26,102 nucleotides of DNA. Source: Dichomitus squalens LYAD-421 SS1. Lineage: Eukaryota > Basidiomycota > Agaricomycetes > Polyporales > Polyporaceae. Of this stretch, positions 10,509 to 21,534 are shown piece by piece. The translations under genes were made by a program, and so were the position numbers. The notes under the pieces were generated by a model, which saw only the letters and a program-made list of their open reading frames with translations, did not search any database and was not told the DNA's origin. Positions within the stretch are counted from its first letter, which is position 1. Each line of letters opens with the position of its first letter. The DNA lies in NCBI RefSeq assembly GCF_000275845.1, contig NW_006766960.1, positions 93,461-119,562 on the forward strand, written 5' to 3'.

Positions 10509-13500
10509 AGTCTCTTTGCTTCGTCGGGACCACACGTTGATTCCAAAATACTTTCGCGAACGTCTCCCCGCGAAGGACCGCCCGCGGCAGAGAGGAGGGG
10601 TTCAAACAGATGACCGCAGACAGCCACGCTGAGCCTTTCCCCCTGCCTCCCCTTATACGCGAGCCGCCATGCTGACAGTCGTCACCCTCGGCCAGCTCTA
10701 CACTGTTCGCATTCAGTACATCACTACAGCGCCCCTACGTACACCTGCACGCTGTGTTTGCATCAGAATCATCTGATCCCTTATACCTATGTGTTGCGGG
10801 CATCCGCCCGCTCTAGAGGCGGGGAAGTTCTGACGACCGGCGGGGATACTGCCGGGCGTACTCCTGACCGCCTGAGCAAGAGACGAGTCCCAGGGACGCA
10901 ATTGTACCCACATGGCGGCCAGTTTGCATCCCGTTCCCTAGCCTTCGTTGGCAGAGGGTGGACGGATGGTCGCAACGCACAGGTACTGAGCCCTCCCAAC
11001 CCCACTTCTTCCGGTCCTCGCCTTGCTTTTGCCCTATCACCGGATTGCGCGCATTCAGTTCGTAACGCTTCCACGATGACTCCACTTCTGGACTTGTGAT
11101 AGGGGCGGCGTACGTACGCTCGCGCAGAGAGACCAGTTATGCGAGTGGCGTGGCCTACTGCACAACGTGATGCTTATCAACACGTACCATCGCCTTTGTG
11201 CTGAACAGCCGGACGGTTCCAACTCGAACGCCATGTGCCCGCAGTCACGCTCCACTGGACATGGAACTGCCAGCGGTAAGCTCTCCGACAGCGCTCAAAT
11301 GATGTTTGGCTCGCTATTGACCTTCAAGGGTTTGACAGACGTCGAGATTGCGATGTCTTACCTGTATCATTCGAGGAATAAGCGTCTGGCAGAGCGGGGT
11401 CCCGGATGAACGTGATGGATGCTCCAAGATTGCCATGGACCATGGCACCTGAAATGAACTATCGCTAGGCTTGTCTCTCTCTGGTGATTGCAGTAAGGCG
11501 TAAGTGCAGAGTTTGCGATGCAGATCTTGTCGTACCGGGTCGCTAGCCGCATCGCCATGAAGTTTTTTGCGGCGCTGTTGCTGCTGCCGAACACCGCGTC
11601 CGCAAGTAGAGCACTAGACATGTGAATTTCCGCACTCCCCTTAGCGGTATTGTGACTAGTGTCGGTGGCTACCCAGCGGTGATGACGCTACCAAAGGGGT
11701 AGATCATGATCTACAGACGAGCGCACCTCGATGCCGCCTGTACCCGGAAAACAGCCTGGAGAAGTGCGCTGTTCTTGTGCGAGACGTTGATCTAACCCAG
11801 GCCTGCCCCATGTCATTCAAACAGCACCGAAGTCACCATGTATGTGGACACATACGAGCTCTCGACGCCATTGGCAAAGCTGCTCGCCTTCTTGCGCCGT
11901 CTTGGCCTGGCCAGCATAGCGCACGTTCTTGACGCTCATCCTCTCCTCAGCTGAATGACAACCACCCGAACTAGAAACGAAGATGGACGGAACAGTTCTC
12001 GACCGCCACCGACAGCTCCGCGACGTCCGAATGGTCTGGCACCAGGGCAAAGCGCCACAACGTCACATCGTACCACAGCTGTGTTGTTCCGAGGCATTTC
12101 TCATTCTCCCCCACGGAAGCAGAAGACGCAGCAGTCAGTCAGCCCACTAGCGTTAACCCCACTCGACGACGAGACCTTGATAAGGAACATAAACTCACAC
12201 ATGATACGACCGCCCTTCACGATTTGATTCGGCCGAAGACTAAAGAAGGCTATGGGCGGTACACCGTGTGGCCCCGCATCTCCCATGCGACGCCGTCTCG
12301 TTGACCACAGCGCAAGCCCGCCTGAGCTCGGTGCCGCGTTGATATCAGGGGCCACAGCACGGGAGTCGCCGAGCGTGGCTCGATGGAACTGAGGCGGGAA
12401 CGCGAGATCTGGAGGTTGCAGTGCGAGGGACCTGGAGGCAAGGCACGATTGCGGGATAGACATCATACATTCATGGGTTTCGACGAGGTCCAAGCCACGT
12501 GAAACGCACATGGGCAGTACACAGGGAGCAAGGTGGGTCTGGGCGTATAAGGCGGTGACGGATATACCGTGAGATTCGCAATATCACAGACTGATCATAG
12601 GCCGCACGAACCTTGCAAACATCGCTTTGGCTGATTCTTGGTGGCGGTACTACGGTACGGTACATGGATCAATAGGTCGGCCGGGATACTGCACCCAAGG
12701 GTTTCAAGGAACGAATGTTCGGTATATGCGTGGCAGACGCATCGTGGCATCCTGGCCTCTTCGGTAACCTGCACCATTCGCATCTGCCTCGATCATTTGA
12801 GTGATGCCCAGCCACGATGCCCGAGAAGGCTGGAGGAATGCAAGCAATACGCGGGAGCTGTGGCAAGTGCGAGAGAATACATTCAATGTCAGGTTGATGA
12901 TGGGGCCGACGGGTCCACGGATCAAACTTACTTCAGTTTTGGAAAGCCGGGCAGATCGTGCAGGCCGGGAAATACTCAACCGAAGCCGGCATTGAGCATG
13001 TGCGGGATGCAGTAGAACATGTCTTGCGCTGCCGACCACAGGGTTTGCACGACGTGTCTGGGGAGGCATTGCTGATACATATGACGGCTTTCTCATGCAC
13101 AGATGTCGCGTGCAGATAAAGTATGGAAGAGATGAGTACGAGAGACGCATACATTCATCCGCGTTCTTCTGCGCAGAAGACAAGCTCAAGTCTTGAGGTC
13201 GATGACGAGTCAACACGGCCTCCTTCTAAGATAAAGCATGCCCACGGTCGCCACCGATGCCTCGGAGAAGGCCTGAACGAGAGACTATAAGAGATGTTGA
13301 GTCTACTACATTGCGGTCCGGGCACTCAGGCAGCGGTGGGAACAGCAGGGGTAGCAGTCGGTCTAGGAGACAGGGCGAACAGTGGAGGCCATAGTTGGCG
13401 AGATGAAGCAGGGAGAGGGAAGTTCGGGGGAAGCACGACGAGAAGCATGGTCGTCCATATGTCCTCGCCCAACCGTCTTCCATAATAGCCTGTCGCAAGA

Positions 13501-14585
13501 GAGGCCCGCCCCGGAGTCGAACAAGGACGGCCGTGTGGCGCCGGCAGACGGGCGAGGCTTCGGCCCGTGCATCGCGCACAAAATCTGAGATGCGATCAAC
13601 TTGCACCGCCCGTGCAAAGGAGCGCGAGATTCGCTGCTCCTCCCCAATCCGCCCGTTCATCCGTCGCGCATTCAAATCAATGCTGGCCAGCCTTCGTCAT
13701 GCACAACGTAGCATCTACACCTGAGGCATGCAACGGCAGTGTGTATACAACCCGCACTTAACGTCGGTTTCGAAGGAGCAGCTGATCGATGACACTGACA
13801 GCTTCAACTTTCCCTCGCATTGCCACATCGTTATGCGCATTTCTCATGCTCGCCAGGTGGACGTTAAACGTTAAGGGATGAAGCGTCCTCGACATGGCCC
13901 AAACTTTGTTGGGTGGCGGTTGTTTCCATGACCTTGGTTAGCAGCTTCGATTACATGACATTGCCGGAAGCCCGGAGCACACTGGAGCGTAATCCTCCCG
14001 GATCTCTCGGATATGCAAGCCCACCCTGACCAGCGTGTCGTGATGCACAGCGGGAGACGCAGAACGACTGTCGTAAGGCGGTATGTCTTGCGTAGACGGC
14101 GCGATATTCATAATATTTCCCTCGCTCTTCGGAGGCGGCCCTCTTTTGTAATTCGGCGGGATTCCCACAGCTGCCAAGTGCCCTATGCGATGGGCGCTGC
14201 TACTTACTTCCGTCCACAGCGGATGATTGGCTTCCATTCTCAACCTTCTTTGCCCACGACCTCCAAGACGCAGTCCGTTTCCGCGGAGGCCAGTCGGCCT
14301 CTCTGACTGCCGTGGCTCGGAGGATGACGTGAATTACCAGGCAAGTCTTTCTCCCGCCTCTAGGAACGGGCGAGCTGTGGCTTCCTGCGCCGGCCTCCTG
14401 CCCGGCAACCATCGCTCGCATGTAGAAGGTCCGAGTCATGATCGCGTCTCGGGCGACAGAACGGATCGGCCAACGACCTGTCATGACACTCCGCCCGCCA
14501 TTCGACCCATTGACGTTACACGAGGCTATTCCCGAGAGCGGCGCAGGCGCACCGCTCCGCTCCCGCCTCCCATATATGCCTTCCA
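10509..14585. other. Gene-poor stretch of about 4 kb
   Basis: No frame on either strand gives a protein I recognise. Overlapping frames of 60-170 codons occur on both strands, as expected by chance in GC-rich DNA. The most protein-like piece is a 34-codon minus-strand run between about 13082 and 12978 containing WSAAQDMFYCIPHMLNAGFG, possibly a leftover exon, but I cannot link it to neighbours with certainty. A short frame begins at the ATG at 10670, just after a TATA-like CTTATAC, and closes after 35 codons; I do not call it. No tandem repeat or array was seen. Confidence 0.5.
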
Positions 14586-14590
14586 TATAA
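14586..14590 (+). promoter_or_regulatory. TATA box of the MFS transporter gene
   Basis: TATAA lies 83 bases upstream of the ATG at 14673, with a second TATATA at about 14573. A start near 14616 would place the ATG at 14597 outside the transcript, which explains why that out-of-frame ATG need not interfere. Confidence 0.45.
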
Positions 14591-14672
14591 TCCGCCATGT
14601 CTACTCAGCACCCGTTCCCCCGCCCCGCTGTCTACACTCCCTCCGTCAACCGCGCCATTCTGCTGGGCCTGC

Positions 14673-16359
14673 ATGACGATGGCCGACATCGAAAAGTGTC
14701 TCACGAAAGAATCCTCAACGCTCCCGCTCCACGACGACTCCTCGGTGACGCTGTCGGTGACCGCAGTCGACGAACCACGGTCACACCCGCCCTCCGTCGC
14801 CGACTCCAGCGCGTCCTGCCCGGACGGCGGCGCGCGAGCATGGCTCACCGTCCTCGGCGCATTTCTCGCGCTCTTCTGCACGTTCGGGCAGCTGAACTCC
14901 TTTGGCTCCTTTCAAACGTGGTACAGCGAGCACCAGCTAAACGGCTTGCCCGCGTCGACAATCTCCTGGATAGGCTCGCTGCAACTATGGGTGTTCTTCT
15001 TCTGCGTGAGTTCGGGCCCCTATATGCGGTCCGCGGAGATGACTGATCGACACGTACGCGTATAGGGGGGCTTCGTCGGCCGATTATTTGATGCGTACGG
15101 ACCGCGACCAATAATGATCGTTGGCACGCTCATACTCGTGTTCGGCACGATGATGACGAGCATCTCGTCACAATACTATGAGTACATCCTCGCGCAAGGC
15201 ATCGTGGTAGGCTTGGGAATCGGAACTGTGTACGTGACGGCTTAGTATTCTCCGCGGTGTTGCTCATCTAACTTGCTGTTGCCTTTAGATTCTACCCGAG
15301 TCTTTCCGCAATCTCCACGCACTTCCACAATTACCGGAGCACAGCGCTTGGCATTGCCATGGCAGGGTCAGGAGTTGGTAAGTCCAACTTCTATAGTTCC
15401 TTTTAAGCCAGCTCTGAAGCAATGTTATCAGGCGGCGTAACATGGCCCATCATGTACCAGGTTCTCTTCAGCCGGTTAGGCTTCGCGTGGACCGTGCGCA
15501 TTACTGGATTCATCACGCTCGCCCTATGCGGTGTCGCAATAGCTACGGTGACGAGCAACATCTCGACGCCGACTCAGAGCCAACCGTGGCTGAATACGCG
15601 AATGTTCCGCGACCTTCCTTATATCCTGGTCATTATCGGAAGCATTCTCATATGCCTAGGTACGCATATATCCGCTTCCAGCTCTGGTCTTCATAGCTCA
15701 CCAGCCTTTTAGGTCTCTTCATCCCCTTCTTCTACATCGTCGACTACTCCACCGCGCACGGCATACCTCCCCAAACCGCCTTCTATGTCCTCTCCGTTAT
15801 GAACGCAGGCGGGATCCTCGGCCGGCTCGCGCCCCCCGTGCTGTCCGACTCGCTCGGCCGGTATAACATTATCGTACCTTGCGCGTTCCTCACGGGCCTA
15901 TCCATGCTCGTCTTCTGGCCGTTCGCGACAAGCCTCACGGCAATCATGCTCTTCGCCGCCGTTTACGGCTTCTTCTCGGGCGCGTTCAATGCGCTCATCA
16001 TTCCCTGCGTCGCGCAGATATCAGAGCTCAGGGAGATCGGGACGCGCGTCGGCGTGTTGTACAGTATCATTTCATTCCCGTAAGTCGCCTTCTCTTCTTG
16101 TTTTGAGCCGAGGGTTCGCTTGCATGCACGGCTGAGCGCTGGCGTTGACGTTGATTTGATTGGGAATGACAGGGCGTTGTGTGGCGGGCCAGCAGCAGGC
16201 GCGATCCTCAAGTCCGAGGGCGGGTCGTACCTTGGCATGATTCTCCTGGGAGGAACGTCAGTCGTCGCGGGCTCATTGTTCTTGCTCTGGGCGCGGTGCA
16301 TGCTCAGCCGACGGACAACGGAGCCCAAGGAGCTGTCGCGACTGCTCCACGTCGTATGA
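14673..16359 (+). CDS. MFS transporter, monocarboxylate (MCT/Mch) type, 455 residues
   Basis: Six exons join in frame: 14673-15005, 15066-15229, 15289-15377, 15432-15659, 15713-16079 and 16173-16359. The introns are 60, 59, 54, 53 and 93 bp. After a cytosolic tail of about 50 residues comes PDGGARAWLTVLGAF, the entry motif of the monocarboxylate-porter branch of the major facilitator superfamily. GRLFDAYGPRP follows between the second and third helices, and further hydrophobic helices complete a 12-helix plan with a short central loop (SNISTPTQSQPWLNTRMFR). The protein ends RLLHVV. Fungal members sit in the plasma membrane or in internal membranes and move small organic acids or unknown solutes; the substrate cannot be read from the sequence. 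The frame opening at 14597 is out of frame with every transporter helix and was set aside. Confidence 0.9.
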
Positions 16360-17936
16360 TCTCCTCGCTGTCTCCGTCGTTCTGCTGCAAGCCCGAGCTC
16401 GGAGCCCGAACGATCGTTTTCTGATTGCACCATGTGGTTCCCGCCCTGGCCCGGGGCGTTGGGCGTGTTGTAGTTTGTTCGCATCCGATTCTGGCATTGT
16501 GCTCTTCTCTTCTGCTTCTGCACGTGTACGGCGTCATACATACCCCTCTCATCCGCTCTCATCTCGTCTCCCATCGCACTGTATCATTATTCTGTAACAT
16601 ACCCCCTGCATTCTGCGTCCCACATCCCTGCACGTTACCCAGTGTGCGTCTCATGACCCCGGCACGACTACTACTTACACGTATTTCGCTAACCAGTATG
16701 TACGCGCTCTAAAGCTCATCATCATCACGAAGCTGTTAATCATGACAAAGTTCGAACCCTCGTGGCGCCTCTGCTCCCTGGCCATCGCTCAAGAACCCAG
16801 CTCGCCCCTGACGTTCTCTTCTGACGTTCTCTTCACGAGAACAAGGCGTTGCGTGCGCGATCGAATCCGACGCCGGCCCCCGAGATCGTCGAACCGCCGC
16901 TCGACCGGAGTTGCGCTCGCGCACGAACGATCGTCTGTTGGGGACTCGTCGACGGCCGCAGCCCGGATTCACGCGTCTCAACTCTGAATCCCACCCCGCC
17001 CGCGCTGCCGCCGCGTCTACCGTGACGTGGGTGGCAGACCTTCTACGGTACTTCGCCCCCATAGCCCCATTCTATTCTACGCTTATCCGCATTGGGATGT
17101 GCGCGCACGCGCGACGGAGTCCGACAGCGCTCCGGTGCTGATTGAGACCTCTTTGTGCTAGTGCTTTCTGTTGGTACTAGTTGCTTGTCACGAGACGGTC
17201 ACACGGACTGGGGAGCGGAATAAGACAGCGATGAGCATGTTCTGAGCGCGCGAGGACCTGGCGTCCGAGGAGCGTCCGCGTCCCTCTTGTTGTGTAGTCC
17301 TGGGACTGCCGGTCGGGCGAGGCAAAGGCGTGAAGCTTGAAGGAGGTCGCGTTACCGACAGGCGATCACACGGGAGGGAAGCCGACAGGTATGCGCGAGA
17401 CGCGGCGTTTGGTGGCCTCGTGGGTGGAACAGCCGAGCGACTCGGACGTGCAGACTCAAAGCGAGACCGTTGACAATATTTGGCAGTCCTGCTGAGTGAA
17501 GTCTTCACTGTAGGGTGTAGTGTAGCGTGTACAATCACAGTGCCGCATTCCAGAGTTCCGCACAGAGAGTCCCAGGGAACGCACAAGCTTTAGTATGTGT
17601 CTACGTGCACAGTAGAATGCCGCACGGAAAATTCGCGCGAGCACTAATCCTCGTGCGCCTATTCTGAACTTGCGTAGCGCGCGCTTGCATGCTCCCAGAA
17701 CTGAACCTGCTTCGCCAGTAAGAATTGTGGCGGCACCCGGTTGACCTCTTACGGTCACATACTGTCTCCCCAGTTCTCACTAAGGTGAGCTCTGTGCACA
17801 TCTGTGACTGTGGTTGCTTTGCCAAGGGCGCCCTGATGACCATTGATCCTACCTGGGACCACGATTCGGATCCTTTCAAACGTCTCATTGATTCTCGCTG
17901 GCAGAGACTTGAATCAGCATCCTATCTGCTCTCCCT
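16360..17936. other. No supportable gene (3' region of the transporter and intergenic DNA)
   Basis: The first few hundred bases are probably the transporter's 3' untranslated region. The remainder contains only short overlapping frames without recognisable motifs. A GTTCGAA at about 16750 looks like a tRNA T loop, but no pairing stems surround it. Upstream of 17937, frames starting at 17837 and 17843 are out of phase with the kinase-like gene; a first exon there is possible but not shown. Confidence 0.5.
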
Positions 17937-18941
17937 ATGCCGACTCTCATCGAGAAGTTGTCCGTGAAACAATCTCTCGCAGAAGCACGTACGGTTGCAG
18001 AGCGTTGGCATGGCTCGCCCGCCGTGTCCGCGCATATGACCGATTTGCAGGGCATGTTCTCCAAGACGATCGTCGTCGAGATGGAGGACGGCTCGGAGTA
18101 GGTCGTCCAGCTGCGCGACAACGAGATCGACACTACAAAGGTGACCCTGGCCCGTGCAAAACTCGGCGCGGTGGTGCCACCCGTGCACCGCACCGCGCCC
18201 TCCAAGGCGCATTTCGCGTTTGTCGCGCCGTTTGTGCACGGCACGGTCTGGTGCAACAAGGACGGACTCGCGACGGATGCGTTGGTCTCTATCGCCATGC
18301 AGATCGGAAGGCTCCTCGCGCTCTGCGCCCTCGGGGAGAGTAGCGCGGCGATGGTCGACACGTACGTCCTTCCGCGGCTCCAATACATCATGTCGCGCTC
18401 GCTCTCAGATGAGCCACATGAGTCCCTCCGCAGCCGGATTTCAGAGCTCGTGTCACGAGCTCCCGCCACTAAGATCCTTTCGTTGGCTCTCATCCACGAG
18501 GACGTCAATGCTATGAACGTAGGTGTGCTCCATAGTAAGCGTAACATTTCTACAGGCTAATTGTCTACGCAGATCATCCTAGACGACGCGAACAACATCG
18601 CGGCCCTCGTCGACTGGGAAGCCGCCTCGCTCCTGCCGCTCGGCACGAACGGCTGGTGCATCCGTTTCCTCTCCACCGTCAACCGCAAGCGCGTCGACTA
18701 CGAGACGGAGAACACGACCCCGATGGCCGCGGGCTTCTGGCGCGGGTTCGTGGACAGCCTCCCCGCCGAGCTGCGGGACAGGAATGACGTCCTCGACGCC
18801 GTCGTCACCGCTATGCAGATCGGACTGGTGATGTATGAGTTCTGGCCTGGGAACGAGGGTCTGAGCGCCGCTCAGATGGACCAGTGTCTTGCGAGGCTCG
18901 ACTGGCTCGAGGAGACCTTCCGTCCGATGTCAGGAGCATGA
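17937..18941 (+). pseudogene. APH-family kinase-like gene with one in-frame stop codon
   Basis: The ATG at 17937 opens a frame that reads as one kinase-like protein through exon 1 (17937-18518), a 54 bp intron (GTAGGT...CGCAG) and exon 2 (18573-18941), 317 codons in all. Codon 55 (18099-18101) is TAG, lying between MEDGSE and VVQLRDNEIDTTK. Beyond it the frame keeps the catalytic loop LIHEDVNAMN at the end of exon 1, the metal-binding LVDWE in exon 2, and an uninterrupted C-terminus ending RPMSGA. These are aminoglycoside-phosphotransferase hallmarks. No other stop or frameshift is visible and the splice sites are intact, so this is a young pseudogene, a stop that is read through, or a sequencing error. 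Translation from the ATG at 18141 would lack the small lobe. It is unlike the Fmp29-type gene at 828 in length and motif detail. Confidence 0.75.
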
Positions 18942-19448
18942 AGGGCTCATCTTGCACCTTTCTTGCCCTTTGCTATACAGTTCTGCGATCCCGCAGTCTT
19001 CAGGATCGCCATCCTGTTCCACCGTTCTGGCACCCTGGTGGACTGCGTTGCACCGTATGCACATCATGTTCTTCAGTCGGTACATGAATACCGGCTGCAA
19101 TGTGTCCTTATAGCAGGTGGCAACGGAATGAATGCTGGTATGGATCGATCTTCTGTACAATGGCTGTGTGGGAAGGGATGTCTGACCCAGAAGATAAGGG
19201 CACCGCCTCTGTACATCAAAGATTGCTCACGAGTCACTTAATGCTCTTTCCTCCTGCCTCACCCTGGTCCCCAATACTCGACAAGCGAGGAAGGGTCATA
19301 CATCCATTGGGCGTCCAACAAGAGCTCCTTCCGACGTGACTTAGGTGTCTGCGAAGTCAAGCTACGCTCATTGTAGGTGCACAGACAAATCGTTCTCTTC
19401 TATTCAGTAGGCTAATGGTCCAACTCATATGATGAAGACGCGAACACT
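18942..19448. other. Intergenic stretch, about 0.5 kb
   Basis: This separates the broken kinase-like gene from the HET gene. Only short frames are present. It must hold the HET promoter, but I see no clear TATA box close to the ATG at 19449. Confidence 0.5.
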
Positions 19449-21428
19449 ATGCGACTCCTTGACACAGAAACTGGTCAGTTCGTAGAGAAAGATCCTCGGG
19501 AGACGATATATGCCATCTTATCGCACACCTGGGATCACATACACGGCGAGCAGACGTACGATCAGCTCAAGGGGCTCCAGAGCCGATACGACCCGGAGCG
19601 CCAACCCAAGCTGACCAGAATCTTTCGTCATCCTCAGGCCTATCAATTCTCTTCAGATCCCCAGGATCGACCATCACAACTCCCTTCCCTGGTATTGCGT
19701 CGGACCTTAGGACACCTCTCCCGCTTTCTCACGCCATTCTCGCGCTTATTCCGCTTTGCGAGGTTCCCTCGTTCCTTCTGGGACGATCCCAGGCTCTCAC
19801 CGAAGGTTCGGATGGCATGTGCAGTCGCGCGTGCGGAGGGCTACCGATACATCTGGATAGACTCATGCTGCATCGACAAGGCTAGCAGCTCCGAGCTCTC
19901 AGAAGCTATCAACTGCATGTATGCATGGTACGCAGGCGCAGACGTTTGCTACGCATATCTAGCCGACGTTGCGTCAGTCGAAACACCTCGTTCCAAATGG
20001 TCGCCTTTCGGTAGGAGCCGGTGGTTCAAACGCGGGTGGACGCTCCAGGAGCTCATCGCGCCCAATGACTTGCGGTTCTTGTCAAGAGAATGGGAGTTCA
20101 TTGGATCGAAGCACGACCTCGCAAGGGTACTCGAGGAGATCACCGGGATCAGCGAAGAAGCCTTGCGGCACGAGATGGCCCTGGACGAGTTCTCTGTGGC
20201 GCAACGGCTCTCGTGGGCGTCTCAACGACAGACGGGTAGAGTCGAAGACCAGGCGTACTCGCTCATGGGGATCTTCGGGATCAATATGCCGACTTTGTAC
20301 GGCGAGGGTGAGGGCGCTTTGCGGCGACTGCAGGAGGAGATCATGCGGCGGACTCCGGACCAGAGCCTCTTCGCTTGGGGAGGCGTCTTGCAGAACTTCC
20401 ATGTTCACCGTGAACTTGACGCCGCCCGTCCGGGACCTGGAGCTCACCAGTATACCTGCAAAGAATACGTGGAACAGGCGTCCTTGTTTGCTGCTTTCCT
20501 CGACGGCTTCGAGGACGCCAGCGGCGTCAGACACGTTCCTCACGAAGACGTCGGCCGTCGTCTTCAGCTCTCGCCCCTTCCCCCGATTGAGTACACCTTC
20601 ACGCCGCATGGTATTCGCACACAGCTACCTGTCAACTCCCTCTCCGCTTATCTCCCTCCAGAGGCGACAAGGTGTCATGACGGTCTGCCTCTCTCCCACT
20701 GGTACCTCGCCATCCTCGGCTGCGAACATAGCCGCCATCCTGACCACCTTCTAGGGAGGGTCTGCCATATACCGCCTTCACAATCGGGCATCGACTTCTT
20801 GTATCCCGGATGCATCGCGATTTCTCCCGACCCAGAGCCCGTCGGAGCCTGGTGGCCAGATCTGCTACCCTTGTCGCCAGCCACGATGGCGCGCTGTCTC
20901 CCGCACATCAAGCTCAAAGCGGTGTTCATATCCCACTCCAACCACGCTGCCCGGGCCTTAGAGATAGCCCGCAGTCTGCCGCACAAGAGGCTTGCCTTGA
21001 CACTGTTGCGGAAGACTCGTGAGGCTCTACGTGCCCAGGGGTACGTCGGCGACCTCCGGCGTCCAGATCGACACCACCCCATGAGTCATGTGCTTACGCT
21101 GTCCAGCGAAGAATACACCATCGCTATCGAATATCGACATACGCTGAGACGCGATGGTCAACGACTGACAATGGGCGCACACCTCAGTGTATCGGAGCGC
21201 CTCGTAGGATCAGCCAGGGACGTCGATTCGCTCACTGGCGAGGTGTCGTGGTCAGATCGCCAGCCATGGTGGCCGTCACTTCTGGACAAAGGTATCACTT
21301 ATCGTTTGGAAGGCAAGGAGCTGGACCTCGCGGGGCCATCGAGGTACTCCATACGCATTGTGATTCATTCCGACACGATGACTGCTCCACCCGTTGAGAT
21401 TCAGCAAGAAGATGAGGGAGATGCGTGA
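19449..21428 (+). CDS. HET-domain protein (heterokaryon incompatibility type), intronless, 659 residues
   Basis: The HET domain fills the N-terminal half: AILSHTW (22-28), YIWIDSCCIDK (134-144), a YAWYAGADVCYAYLADV strand-helix region (158-174) and RGWTLQELIAP (195-205). SVAQRLSWASQR (249-260) and the run from RVEDQAYSLMGIFGI to LYGEG (264-287) follow; this is the arrangement of basidiomycete HET proteins with the DUF8212-type extension. HET domains trigger cell death or growth arrest when incompatible hyphae fuse, and in basidiomycetes most copies have no known partner. Residues 29-133 between the first two motifs are longer than usual, with an Arg/Phe-rich insert around 80-110. The C-terminal 300 residues match nothing I can name and probably provide specificity. 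There are no introns, in contrast to its neighbours. The ATG is the first in frame, with MRLLDT beginning just as other family members do. Confidence 0.92.
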   Translation: MRLLDTETGQFVEKDPRETIYAILSHTWDHIHGEQTYDQLKGLQSRYDPERQPKLTRIFRHPQAYQFSSDPQDRPSQLPSLVLRRTLGHLSRFLTPFSRLFRFARFPRSFWDDPRLSPKVRMACAVARAEGYRYIWIDSCCIDKASSSELSEAINCMYAWYAGADVCYAYLADVASVETPRSKWSPFGRSRWFKRGWTLQELIAPNDLRFLSREWEFIGSKHDLARVLEEITGISEEALRHEMALDEFSVAQRLSWASQRQTGRVEDQAYSLMGIFGINMPTLYGEGEGALRRLQEEIMRRTPDQSLFAWGGVLQNFHVHRELDAARPGPGAHQYTCKEYVEQASLFAAFLDGFEDASGVRHVPHEDVGRRLQLSPLPPIEYTFTPHGIRTQLPVNSLSAYLPPEATRCHDGLPLSHWYLAILGCEHSRHPDHLLGRVCHIPPSQSGIDFLYPGCIAISPDPEPVGAWWPDLLPLSPATMARCLPHIKLKAVFISHSNHAARALEIARSLPHKRLALTLLRKTREALRAQGYVGDLRRPDRHHPMSHVLTLSSEEYTIAIEYRHTLRRDGQRLTMGAHLSVSERLVGSARDVDSLTGEVSWSDRQPWWPSLLDKGITYRLEGKELDLAGPSRYSIRIVIHSDTMTAPPVEIQQEDEGDA

Positions 21429-21503
21429 GGGGCCGACGATGACACAAGGGCAATGGACTACGAAGGGGAGGACGAGACGCACCGCCGCGCGAACTTGAAA
21501 GAG

Positions 21504-21534
21504 GCTCCTAGCCAGAGCCGTCTAGCCTAGGAGC
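21504..21534. repeat. Short perfect inverted repeat downstream of the HET gene
   Basis: The arms GCTCCTAG (21504-21511) and CTAGGAGC (21527-21534) surround a 15-base spacer, 75 bases after the HET stop codon. It could fold as a hairpin in the 3' untranslated region. A weaker relative with a similar core (ctagcctaggg) sits at 21856-21874. Chance is not excluded. Confidence 0.4.

Noticed and set aside
12704..13216. 170-codon minus-strand frame in the gene-poor stretch
   Set aside because: Composition and lack of motifs suggest chance. It overlaps other equally long frames, including the fragment at 12978-13082 in a different phase.
13480..13590. tRNA-like T loop (TTCGACT, minus strand)
   Set aside because: The flanking bases do not form a T stem, and no D arm or acceptor stem could be paired.
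13226..13675. 149-codon minus-strand frame with plus-strand overlaps
   Set aside because: Several long frames overlap on both strands, as expected in GC-rich non-coding DNA, and none has a recognisable domain.
14597..15046. Plus-strand frame overlapping the transporter's first exon
   Set aside because: It is out of frame with the conserved transporter helices, Arg-rich as is typical of GC-rich shadow frames, and starts within about 10 bases of the TATA box.
18069..18101. A tiny intron removing the TAG of the kinase-like gene
   Set aside because: The only GT...TAG span that keeps the frame is about 30 bases, too short for introns here (48-93 bp), and it would delete the VVEMEDGSE strand.
17885..18547. 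220-codon minus-strand frame opposite the broken kinase-like gene
   Set aside because: It is antisense to an exon with clear APH motifs, and its translation is Ser/Arg-rich without any domain.
20082..20609. 175-codon minus-strand frame inside the HET gene
   Set aside because: It is a shadow of the strongly supported HET reading frame and carries no motif of its own.
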